Shown here one piece after another: positions 50,833 to 58,663 of a stretch of 64,000 nt of DNA. Both the position numbers and the translations under genes were made by a program. Position 1 is the first letter of the stretch. Every line of letters begins with the position of its first letter. The notes beneath the pieces are model-generated. The model saw only the letters and a program-made list of their open reading frames with translations, did no database searches and was not told the DNA's origin. This stretch comes from Marinobacter salsuginis (GTDB lineage Bacteria > Pseudomonadota > Gammaproteobacteria > Pseudomonadales > Oleiphilaceae). The stretch lies in the NCBI RefSeq assembly GCF_009617755.1, contig NZ_BGZH01000001.1, forward strand, positions 434,001 through 498,000, given 5' to 3'.

Positions 50833-51576
50833 TTATCCCATGTACATTCCGCCGTTTACGTTGATGGTTTCACCCGTCACGTAACCGGCTGCATCGGATG
50901 CCAGGAAGGCGACCACGGCGGCCACTTCTTCCGGCTCACCCAGACGACCCGCGGGTATGATTTCCAGCATAGCCTCGCGCTGCTTGTCGTCCAGTTTTTT
51001 TGTCATATCAGTGTCAATAAATCCCGGCGCCACACAATTCGCGGTGATACCCCGGTTCGACATTTCTTTGGCCAGACTCCGGGTGAACCCTTCAACGCCG
51101 GCCTTGGCGGCGCAATAATTGCCCTGCCCCGGATTGCCCATGCCGGCAACGACGGAACTGATGTTAATGATCCGACCCCATTTCGCCTTGGCCATGCCGC
51201 GCAGAACAGCCTTGCTGGTGCGATAGACGCTGGACAGATTGGTTTCCAGAACGGACGCCCAGTCCTCGTCTTTCAAACGCATCAGCAGGTTGTCGCGGGT
51301 AATACCGGCATTGTTGACCAGAATCAGAGGCGCACCTGACTTCTCCGTCAGCGCCTTGAGGCCTGATTCAATGCTGGCTGGATCTGCAACGTTCATGACC
51401 ATGCCGTAGCCTTTGAAACCGGCCGACTGGAGGTCTTTGGTGATGGACTCGGCACCGGCCTCGCTGGTCGCGGTGCCAACGACTTCAGCGCCCTGCTCGG
51501 CCAGCGCACGGGCAATCGCCTGGCCAATGCCGCGGGTCGCACCGGTTACCAGTGCAGTTTTACCTTCCAGAGACAT
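50833..51576 (-). CDS. fabG: 3-oxoacyl-ACP reductase
   Basis: A 247-residue short-chain dehydrogenase that reduces 3-oxoacyl-ACP with NADPH. NADPH-binding TGATRGIGQAIA at 11-22, NNAG (88-91), and the catalytic Ser141, Tyr154 and Lys158 (GNYCAAKAG) are present. It ends ETINVNGGMYMG. It lies 18 bases after fabD. Confidence 0.98.
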   Translation of the reverse strand: MSLEGKTALVTGATRGIGQAIARALAEQGAEVVGTATSEAGAESITKDLQSAGFKGYGMVMNVADPASIESGLKALTEKSGAPLILVNNAGITRDNLLMRLKDEDWASVLETNLSSVYRTSKAVLRGMAKAKWGRIINISSVVAGMGNPGQGNYCAAKAGVEGFTRSLAKEMSNRGITANCVAPGFIDTDMTKKLDDKQREAMLEIIPAGRLGEPEEVAAVVAFLASDAAGYVTGETINVNGGMYMG

Positions 51577-51594
51577 GAATAACTCCCTTTCGTT

Positions 51595-52533
51595 TCAGGA
51601 CTGACCGAAGGCGTCCAGCGCCTTCGCCAGCGAGTCCGGATCTTCGATACCGTGAACGGCCAAAGTCCGGTCGATGCGTTTGGCAAGCCCCGCCAAGACT
51701 TTGCCGGTGCCGCATTCAACGGCGACCTCAACACCGTTGGCAACAAGAGTACGCACGGAATCCGTCCACAGTACCGGTGAATAAAGCTGCTTGAGCAGAT
51801 TTGACTTCAGTGTAGCGGATTCGGTCTCGGCGGCAGCGTTAACATTTTGTATGACCGGGATGACAGCATCATTAAAGCGCACACCTTCCAGGGCTTTGGC
51901 CAACTCTTCAGCAGCGCCTTTCATCAGGGCGCAGTGGGAAGGCACGCTAACCGGCAATGGCATGGCCTTGCGGGCGCCTTTTTCCTTGCAGGCCTCAATA
52001 GCGCGATCAACCGCGGCTGCCGAGCCAGCAATGACGACCTGGCCGGGAGCATTGAAGTTAACCGCAGAAACCACATCACCCTGTGCCGCTGCTTCACAGG
52101 CGGCAACGACGTCGTCGTCATCAAGACCGAGGATGGCAGCCATTTTGCCTTGCCCTGCCGGTACGGCGTCTTGCATGAGCTCACCACGCAGGCGAACCAG
52201 CTTTACCGCCTCAACAAAGTCGAGGCTTTCGGCGGCAACCAGGGCGCTGTACTCCCCCAGACTGTGACCAGCAAGGAAGTCCGGCGCAACACCTCCCGCA
52301 ACAAACCACTGCCGCCAAAGGGCGACACTGGCCGTCAGCAGTGCAGGCTGGGTAACCATGGTTTTATTGAGTTCCTCGGCCGGGCCATTCTGGCAGAGCG
52401 CCCAGAGGTCGTAACCAAGCACGTTGGAGGCTTCAGCGAAGGTTCTGTCGATAATGGGCCAGGCTTCAGCGGCAGCTGAAAGCATACCCACCGATTGCGA
52501 CCCTTGTCCTGGAAAAATAAAGGCTGATTTCAT
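51595..52533 (-). CDS. fabD: malonyl-CoA:ACP transacylase
   Basis: A 312-residue transacylase that loads malonate on ACP. FIFPGQGSQSVGM opens the chain. Ser91 in AGHSLGEYSAL, Arg116 and His200 in SVPSHCALM form the active site. It is followed by fabG. Upstream is plsX with no fabH between, a difference from the E. coli cluster. Confidence 0.98.
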   Translation of the reverse strand: MKSAFIFPGQGSQSVGMLSAAAEAWPIIDRTFAEASNVLGYDLWALCQNGPAEELNKTMVTQPALLTASVALWRQWFVAGGVAPDFLAGHSLGEYSALVAAESLDFVEAVKLVRLRGELMQDAVPAGQGKMAAILGLDDDDVVAACEAAAQGDVVSAVNFNAPGQVVIAGSAAAVDRAIEACKEKGARKAMPLPVSVPSHCALMKGAAEELAKALEGVRFNDAVIPVIQNVNAAAETESATLKSNLLKQLYSPVLWTDSVRTLVANGVEVAVECGTGKVLAGLAKRIDRTLAVHGIEDPDSLAKALDAFGQS

Positions 52534-52645
52534 AAGCGGAATCTTATCGTCATTGGGTGGTTACGTGAGATTAGCCAATAGTACAAGTTAGGCCAATTAT
52601 CCGCGAACGCGTGGTCAAACGGGGACAGACTTTAGTCTCAGGCAC

Positions 52646-53647
52646 TCAAAGCATGAGATCGTCGAGACGCTCATTGATACGGCGGGGCACTTCCAGCTCA
52701 ACTTCCCTGACAGCCTGACGAATGGCCGACAGCATGGCGCGCTCATTGGCGTTACCATGGCTTTTGATCACCACACCCTGAAGGCCGAGCAGGCTGGCAC
52801 CGTTGTGGCGGGAAGGATCCATCAATTGCAGAAGCCGACCAACAATCGGCCGGGCCAGCAGGCCGACCAGCCTGCCGTAGAGGTTCCGGGTGAATGCCTG
52901 CTCCATCAATTCGATCAGCAGACCTGCAACGCCTTCCCCGGTCTTCAGAGCGATGTTGCCAACGAAGCCGTCGCAGACAACTACATCGGCCACATCGCGA
53001 AACAGATCACTGCCTTCCACATAACCAATGTAGTTAATGCTGTCGCACTGGGCCAGCATATGAGAGGCCAGACGGACCTGTTCATTACCCTTGATCTCTT
53101 CTTCGCCAACGTTCAGCAGTGCAACCCGGGGCTCTGCCTGGCTGCAGATGGCAGAAGCCATCAGTGACCCCATCAGCGCGTACTGATAAAGATTTTCGGC
53201 AGTGGAGTCGACGTTGGCACCAAGATCAAGAACATGGCAACGTCCACGAAGCGAAGGAATCAGTTTGGCAATGGCCGGGCGCTCGATACCCGGATACATT
53301 CGGATAATGGTGCGGCCAAAGGCCATCAGCGCGCCGGTGTTACCGGCACTGACACAGCCCTGCGCCTCGCCATCCCGGACAAGACCCAGCGCAATGGCCA
53401 TGGAGGAATTTTTCTTGTGGCGAAGAGCGTGGGAGGGCCGCTCGTTCATTCTGACCACGTCCGCCGCTTCGACAATGCGGATTCTGGCATGCCCTTCACA
53501 CAACAAAGCCTCAAGCTCGCTCCGGATTCCCACCAGAACGATGCTCAAGGCTTCGTTTTCACGCACCGCCTGCAATGACGCGGCAACCACAACGGCTGCC
53601 CCGCGGTCGCCACTCATGGCGTCAATCGCGATGGTGACCGGTTTCAC
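52646..53647 (-). CDS. plsX: phosphate acyltransferase PlsX
   Basis: A 333-residue enzyme that makes acyl-phosphate from acyl-ACP for phospholipid synthesis. The family start VTIAIDAMSGDRGAAVVV and motifs RHKKNSSMAIALGLVRDGEAQGCVSAGNTGALMAFG and VCDGFVGNIALKTGEG are clear. The start is uncertain: a GTG at 53647 gives the usual short N-terminus, while an ATG at 53677 adds ten residues; neither has a strong ribosome site. It follows rpmF closely. Confidence 0.93.
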   Translation of the reverse strand: MKPVTIAIDAMSGDRGAAVVVAASLQAVRENEALSIVLVGIRSELEALLCEGHARIRIVEAADVVRMNERPSHALRHKKNSSMAIALGLVRDGEAQGCVSAGNTGALMAFGRTIIRMYPGIERPAIAKLIPSLRGRCHVLDLGANVDSTAENLYQYALMGSLMASAICSQAEPRVALLNVGEEEIKGNEQVRLASHMLAQCDSINYIGYVEGSDLFRDVADVVVCDGFVGNIALKTGEGVAGLLIELMEQAFTRNLYGRLVGLLARPIVGRLLQLMDPSRHNGASLLGLQGVVIKSHGNANERAMLSAIRQAVREVELEVPRRINERLDDLML

Positions 53648-53690
53648 CGTTCTGCCATCCGATTCCTGGCGATGCATAGCGGCAACGAGA

Positions 53691-53870
53691 TTACTCGTCG
53701 CGTGCTTCGATTACCTGCTTGCCACGGTAAAAGCCGTCCGGAGACACGTGGTGACGACGATGTACTTCACCTGTGGTCGCATCAGTGCTCAGAGCAGCGG
53801 CGCTCAGGGCGTCGTGTGAACGGCGCATGCCACGCTTGGAACGGGTCTTACGGTTTTGCTGTACAGCCAT
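53691..53870 (-). CDS. rpmF: 50S ribosomal protein L32
   Basis: A 59-residue basic ribosomal protein: [20 protein letters not shown], then [27 protein letters not shown]. It is the full L32 length. AGGAG lies about 8 bases before the ATG. It sits between yceD and plsX in the conserved yceD-rpmF-plsX order. Confidence 0.97.
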   Translation of the reverse strand: MAVQQNRKTRSKRGMRRSHDALSAAALSTDATTGEVHRRHHVSPDGFYRGKQVIEARDE

Positions 53871-53969
53871 GATTATGCTCCTGACCTGTTAACGTAAACT
53901 TTGTCTTGCTGAACAAGTAACGTCTGTTCGTTAAATGTGCGCCGGCTTCCCAAGGGAGACCGCGCCCGG

Positions 53970-54524
53970 TTAATGCTTTGTCTTTTTGAGTTCCGCCAGA
54001 ACACTGAACGGATTCTCGCCCAATTTTCTTACCGGCTCTGCCTCGGAGCCATCAGGCTCAAATGCTTCCAGATCTTCCCGAGCAGGGCATTCATCCCGTT
54101 CGTGAAGCGGAAATGGTGGCAACACCAGCAACAACTCGTCTTCCACCATGGACCAGAGATCCGCGGTGAAGTCATCGGTCAAAAACGGCTCAAGCTCTTT
54201 CGGTAGCTGTTGGGCCTGCTCGTCACTGGTGACCAGCCCCAGGGTGAACCCGGACTCCAGAGTCACACTCATAGGACCCATACACCGCTGACATTCCAGA
54301 TCCACGGGAGCGGTCAGCTCACCCGACACCACGCGACGCCGTTCACCATCCATAAAGAAAGACAGTTTTACCCGGCACGCGGCACCTTCCGAGAACCCGA
54401 GAACCGCTTCGCGAAAACGGCCTAGCCCGCTGATAGGAATCTCTCCCTCCAGTGTGCTGTTCTGTTCCGCTAACCGGTAAGGATCAACAGATTTGGGCAA
54501 CTCGGCGTTGGACGCGTTTGACAT
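53970..54524 (-). CDS. yceD: YceD (DUF177), large-subunit rRNA accumulation protein
   Basis: A 184-residue DUF177 protein needed for 23S rRNA accumulation in E. coli. The paired cysteines of LECQRCMGPM and the C-terminal acidic LLLVLPPFPLHERDECP block are family features, and it ends NPFSVLAELKKTKH. It heads the yceD-rpmF-plsX-fab cluster and diverges from yceF. Confidence 0.93.
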   Translation of the reverse strand: MSNASNAELPKSVDPYRLAEQNSTLEGEIPISGLGRFREAVLGFSEGAACRVKLSFFMDGERRRVVSGELTAPVDLECQRCMGPMSVTLESGFTLGLVTSDEQAQQLPKELEPFLTDDFTADLWSMVEDELLLVLPPFPLHERDECPAREDLEAFEPDGSEAEPVRKLGENPFSVLAELKKTKH

Positions 54525-54661
54525 AGGCGCGCAATTTTAGGGGCGCAGCCCTCTGGTGTCAAAGACTTCGTTGCTTTTTCACGGGGGTTCCCGTGCAGAT
54601 AGGTGTAATTTACGATAACCGCATCTCAATTACTTGGGCCAGGCACTCAAAGGACCTATCG

Positions 54662-55279
54662 ATGACCCGAAAACCGCTTCTACTCGCGTCTTCATCACCC
54701 TACCGGAAAACGCTTCTGGAACGGCTGGGCCTTCCGTTCACCTGCGCCAGCCCAGACATCGACGAATCTCCAGAACCAGACGAATCCGGAGAATCCCTGG
54801 CCACGCGCCTGGCCGTAAACAAGGCCCGCGCACTGGCGGACCGCTTTCCCGGGCACTGGATCATCGGTTCAGACCAGGTGGCCTGCCTACCGGACGGTTC
54901 GGTGCTGAGCAAACCCGGCGGCCATGAACAGGCAGCGCACCAGTTGCGTCAGAGCAGTGGCCGCAGAGTCTTGTTTCTGACAGGCCTGGCACTGCTCGAC
55001 GCCGACTCCGGAAGGCTCGAATGTCTCTGCGAACCTTACAATGTCCGGTTCCGTGAACTGACTGACGCGGAGATAGAAGCCTACCTGCAGCAAGAAAAAC
55101 CCTACGACTGCGCCGGCAGCTTCAAGATGGAAGGCCTGGGCATCACACTGTTCGAAGCACTTGAAGGCCGGGACCCTAACAGCCTGGTAGGGCTACCGCT
55201 GATCGCCCTGAACGACATGCTTCGGCGCTGGGGCCGGAATCCCCTGCTGGAAAACCGGCCTGAGCCCGAAAAAACTTAA
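54662..55279 (+). CDS. yceF: Maf-family nucleotide pyrophosphatase, YceF subtype
   Basis: A 205-residue Maf protein. LLLASSSPYRKTLLERLGLPF, IIGSDQVACL, DCAGSFKMEGLGITLFEALEGRDPNSLVGLPLIAL match the YceF subtype, which hydrolyses 7-methyl-GTP to the monophosphate. The ATG at 54662 has AAAGGA 7 bases upstream. It is the only plus-strand gene in this block, divergent from yceD and overlapping the sppA end by 4 bases. Confidence 0.95.
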   Translation: MTRKPLLLASSSPYRKTLLERLGLPFTCASPDIDESPEPDESGESLATRLAVNKARALADRFPGHWIIGSDQVACLPDGSVLSKPGGHEQAAHQLRQSSGRRVLFLTGLALLDADSGRLECLCEPYNVRFRELTDAEIEAYLQQEKPYDCAGSFKMEGLGITLFEALEGRDPNSLVGLPLIALNDMLRRWGRNPLLENRPEPEKT

Positions 55280-56319
55280 CGCAGCTCGAGACGGGACTCG
55301 ACCAACTGACTGGCGAACCCCTCGCCAAAGGCGACACCAAGCTGATCGACAATATCCTGGAATGGCGACTTGCGACGACTGTAGTCCACAAGCTTTTCCT
55401 GCCCGATGATCTGCCGAGCCACGTGTGAAGCACTGCCTAACCCATCGGCCAGACCAAGCTCAACGGCTTGCTCGCCACTCCACACCAGACCACTGAACAG
55501 TCTTTCGTCATCTGACAGGCGATCACCACGCCCCTGCTTTACGGCTGCAATAAACTGTTGATGGGTGTTTTCCAGCACGCTCTGCCAGAACGCCACCTCC
55601 TCTTGCTCCTCCGGAGAGAACGGATCCAGGAAAGCCTTGTTCTCGCCGGCGGTATAAAGACGGCGATCCACACCGATTTTTTCCATAACCCCGGTAAACC
55701 CGAAACCGCCAGCCACAACGCCAATGGAGCCAACGAGGCTGGCACGGTTGGCGTAAATTTCATCCGCTGCGGCCGCGATATAATAGGCTCCGGAGGCACC
55801 AATATCGGAGATCACGGCGTAAACCTTTTTCTCGGGGTATTCCTCCCGCAAACGCTTGATCTCGTCGTAAACATAACCCGCCTGAACCGGACTGCCGCCC
55901 GGACTATTGATGCGTAGAATCACGGCCACAGAGTTCGGCTCCTCGAAGGCCGTTCGAAGGGAGCCAACGATGTTATCAGCGCTTGCCAGCTCGTCCGCGG
56001 CGATCGGACCATTTATTTCAACCAGAGCAGTATGCTCCCCTGCCACACCTTCCAGAGAGTCGCCGATGGGAAACTTGAACATGAACAGCAGAGCGATCAG
56101 ATAACCAAAGGTCAGAAATTTGAAAAAGATGCCCCAGCGCCGACTTCTTCGCTGCTCGGCCTGAAGCGACATCACCAGCTTTTCAATCAGCTTCCAGTCA
56201 CGGCCGGATTCCGGCGGAAGTTTCGGCGATTTTCGCCCGAACAGCGGCTTACCCTCCTTCTCTGGCTCTACCGGCTTATCCCCCCAATCGGCAGGCTTGT
56301 CAGATTCCCAGTCACTCAT
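55276..56319 (-). CDS. sppA: signal peptide peptidase SppA
   Basis: A 347-residue inner-membrane serine protease (S49, short form) that degrades cleaved signal peptides. An N-terminal charged tail of about 60 residues, one helix (about 63-83, GIFFKFLTFGYLIALLFMFKF), the catalytic serine in ISDIGASGAYYIA and the lysine region SLVGSIGVVAGGFGFTGVMEKIGVDRR are seen. Downstream of the HAD phosphatase gene on the same strand. Confidence 0.93.
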   Translation of the reverse strand: MSDWESDKPADWGDKPVEPEKEGKPLFGRKSPKLPPESGRDWKLIEKLVMSLQAEQRRSRRWGIFFKFLTFGYLIALLFMFKFPIGDSLEGVAGEHTALVEINGPIAADELASADNIVGSLRTAFEEPNSVAVILRINSPGGSPVQAGYVYDEIKRLREEYPEKKVYAVISDIGASGAYYIAAAADEIYANRASLVGSIGVVAGGFGFTGVMEKIGVDRRLYTAGENKAFLDPFSPEEQEEVAFWQSVLENTHQQFIAAVKQGRGDRLSDDERLFSGLVWSGEQAVELGLADGLGSASHVARQIIGQEKLVDYSRRKSPFQDIVDQLGVAFGEGFASQLVESRLELR

Positions 56320-56365
56320 GCTCGCATCCTGTCAGCAAATTCGATGAATTCGGTCTGTCTACAAC

Positions 56366-57013
56366 CTACAACCCCAGCACCCGACGAAGTTCAGGCACCG
56401 AATCAACAATGGCGTGCGGCGAGTAATCGCCCAGCACGTCCCGCTTGTGGACACCCCACTCAACCCCGATGGAAGGCATGCCAATACGCCGGGCCATTTC
56501 CAGGTCATATCGGGTATCACCAATCATCACCGCCTCTTCCGGCTCAATGCGGTAGAACCGAAGGATCTCCTCAAGCATCGCCGGATCAGGTTTTGAGCGG
56601 GTTTCATCGGCGCATCGGGTAATTTCGAAGTGGTCACCCAGGCCACTGGAGACCAGAGCAAAATCCAGCCCGCGCCGGCTCTTGCCAGTAGCAACGGAAC
56701 AACTTCGCCCGGATCCACGAAGATCTGCTACCACCTCGGCCATCCCTTCAAACACATTCTGGGGTGTTGTCACCTTGCTGAAGAAATAACGCGCGTAACC
56801 TTCCCGGATATTATTCATTTCCTCACGACTGATGCCCGGGTAGAGTTTTTCCAGCGCCTCGACCATGCCAAGGCCGATAATATCCCGGTAGGCCTCTCGC
56901 TCCAGGGCCGGATAGCCCAACTCGGTCGCAGCCTGGTGCAGACTGTCGGCAATGTGCTCAACCGAGTCCACCAGGGTCCCGTCCCAGTCAAAAATAACCA
57001 CTCTGACGTTCAT
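56366..57013 (-). CDS. HAD-superfamily phosphatase, phosphoglycolate-phosphatase-like
   Basis: A 215-residue HAD-IA hydrolase. Motif I IFDWDGTLVDS with nucleophile Asp9, motif II SVATGKS, motif III lysine in SKPDPAMLEEIL and motif IV MIGDTRYDLEMA are intact. Homologues are Gph/MupP-like; the substrate (2-phosphoglycolate or a nucleotide/sugar phosphate) is not settled by sequence. Its ATG overlaps the rluC stop (ATGA), so the two are coupled. Confidence 0.92.
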   Translation of the reverse strand: MNVRVVIFDWDGTLVDSVEHIADSLHQAATELGYPALEREAYRDIIGLGMVEALEKLYPGISREEMNNIREGYARYFFSKVTTPQNVFEGMAEVVADLRGSGRSCSVATGKSRRGLDFALVSSGLGDHFEITRCADETRSKPDPAMLEEILRFYRIEPEEAVMIGDTRYDLEMARRIGMPSIGVEWGVHKRDVLGDYSPHAIVDSVPELRRVLGL

Positions 57014-58068
57014 TGATCGGATCCTTTAAGACGCCCCGAAAGCTTCCTGAGTACGTCGTTGAATGCATCGTCGTAAGGCGCCTCCAGGCGCATCGACTCA
57101 CCGGTGACCGGCAAGGTGAACTCCAGGGCGCGGGCATGCAGCATTAATCGCTGCCCGCCAATGGAGCGGAAAGCTTTGAGGCTGACATCATCCATATACT
57201 TGTCGTCACCCGCAATCGGATGACCGGCCCAGGCACTGTGCACCCGGATCTGGTGTGTCCGCCCGGTAATCGGCGAGGCCTCCACCAGACTGTAGCCGGC
57301 AAAGCGTTCCAGGCAGCGAAAGGTCGTCAGGGACGCTTTCCCAGAGTCATCAACCCGAACCCGGCGCTCTCCGTTTGGCATTTCATAGCGCAGCAGGGGC
57401 ACATCGACCCGGTCGATACTGGCTGGCCAGTCGCCGGCAACCAGCGCATGATAGTGCTTGCGAATGCGCTTCTGTCGCAGCTCATCCTGCAAGAAACGCA
57501 GTGCCGATCGCTTCTTGGCTACCATGACCAGGCCGGATGTATCGCGATCCAGACGATGAACAAGCTCCAGGAATTTTGCTGACGGACGAGCCGAACGAAG
57601 CACCTCAATCAACCCGAAGCTCAGCCCGCTGCCGCCGTGAACCGCAATACCGGAGGGCTTGTTGACCACCAGCATCTGGTCGTTCTCGAACACAACGGCC
57701 GCCTCCATGACGCCCTGAACCCGGGAACCTGGCGCCACCTGCTCCGGTTTTTCCTTGCGGGTAATCGGCGGTATGCGCACCTGATCACCGGTATTCACGC
57801 GGGTATCCGGCTTCACGCGCCCCTTGTTAACCCGAACCTCGCCCTTGCGGATAATTCGATAAATAATGCTCTTGGGCACACCACGCAGCTGGGCAAGAAG
57901 AAAGTTATCCACCCTCTGACCATCGTTATCCTCATCCACGTTAACCCACTGAACGCCCTGACGAACTTCGCCTCGGGAAGCAGCATTCCCACCGCCAACC
58001 TCACTTGTCCTGACCGGCTTATCGGGCCTGGTTCGGGCTGGCTTTTTGCTGGCTGACTTTCGGGACAT
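57010..58068 (-). CDS. rluC: 23S rRNA pseudouridine synthase RluC
   Basis: A 352-residue enzyme that makes pseudouridine at 23S rRNA 955, 2504 and 2580. A basic tail of about 40 residues precedes an S4 RNA-binding domain (QRVDNFLLAQLRGVPKSIIYRIIRKGEVRVNKGRVKP). The RluA catalytic motif HRLDRDTSG holds Asp174, and GRTHQIRVHSAWAGHPIAGDDKY completes it. It diverges from rne, as in E. coli. Confidence 0.95.
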   Translation of the reverse strand: MSRKSASKKPARTRPDKPVRTSEVGGGNAASRGEVRQGVQWVNVDEDNDGQRVDNFLLAQLRGVPKSIIYRIIRKGEVRVNKGRVKPDTRVNTGDQVRIPPITRKEKPEQVAPGSRVQGVMEAAVVFENDQMLVVNKPSGIAVHGGSGLSFGLIEVLRSARPSAKFLELVHRLDRDTSGLVMVAKKRSALRFLQDELRQKRIRKHYHALVAGDWPASIDRVDVPLLRYEMPNGERRVRVDDSGKASLTTFRCLERFAGYSLVEASPITGRTHQIRVHSAWAGHPIAGDDKYMDDVSLKAFRSIGGQRLMLHARALEFTLPVTGESMRLEAPYDDAFNDVLRKLSGRLKGSDQ

Positions 58069-58100
58069 GAAGTTCCTTGGATGATGGAGTAGCTACAGGA

Positions 58101-58129
58101 TTGAACGGGTGCATGAATACTGTTATATT
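58101..58129 (+). promoter_or_regulatory. rne promoter
   Basis: TTGAAC (58101-58106), a 17-base spacer and TATATT (58124-58129) form a good sigma-70 promoter about 535 bases before the rne ATG. Confidence 0.65.
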
Positions 58130-58135
58130 CCGGCG

Positions 58136-58663
58136 TGCTCTGCCGTTTGTCTACGGCCTGACCAACTCAAGTCAGAAGCCGGAGCGGCAGAAGTATACCG
58201 ACACTATTCAAGAGTTTGAACGCCGTGCACCCAATCACTACCGGGAACGGCGAGAGAAATGCTCCCGGAGGACCAGGACAGATCTTCACAAGACTGCATC
58301 CTGTACCCGGGAGAAAGAAAAACCGCGCAGAAAACCGCGGGCGACATCGCGAAGAATCATTGCCACCCAGGGCCGGGCCGTCCAGCATACGAATACGACG
58401 TGAGACCCAGGCACCTGAGTGAACCTGAAAACGGATAACATGCGTCAACAGACACGAACCTTACACGACCTCTCCCTGCCTACAGGCAGACGGATCGTCG
58501 GCGTTGGTCTCAGACCGACAGGATCACACCCCCGAAGGGTCTGATTCGTCTGGCCGCCGGTCCGCCCTTGATGTAACAGGGCCCGCGGCACGCACATCCT
58601 GCTTCGCTGATGCGATCCCCTCTGGTTTTCTGTCAAATTAAACGACAGGAACTCTTTCTTTCC
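58136..58663 (+). ncRNA. long structured 5' leader of rne (putative autoregulatory element)
   Basis: The region between the predicted start near 58136 and the rne ATG has no credible gene but several hairpins. CTGCCG...CGGCAG encloses GGCCTGAC...GTCAGAAGCC (about 58140-58193), and CCGGGA...TCCCGG follows. E. coli rne has a 361-base leader through which RNase E controls its own message, and pseudomonads have a different leader motif (rne-II). An analogous role is inferred here; the fold was judged by eye. Confidence 0.5.
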
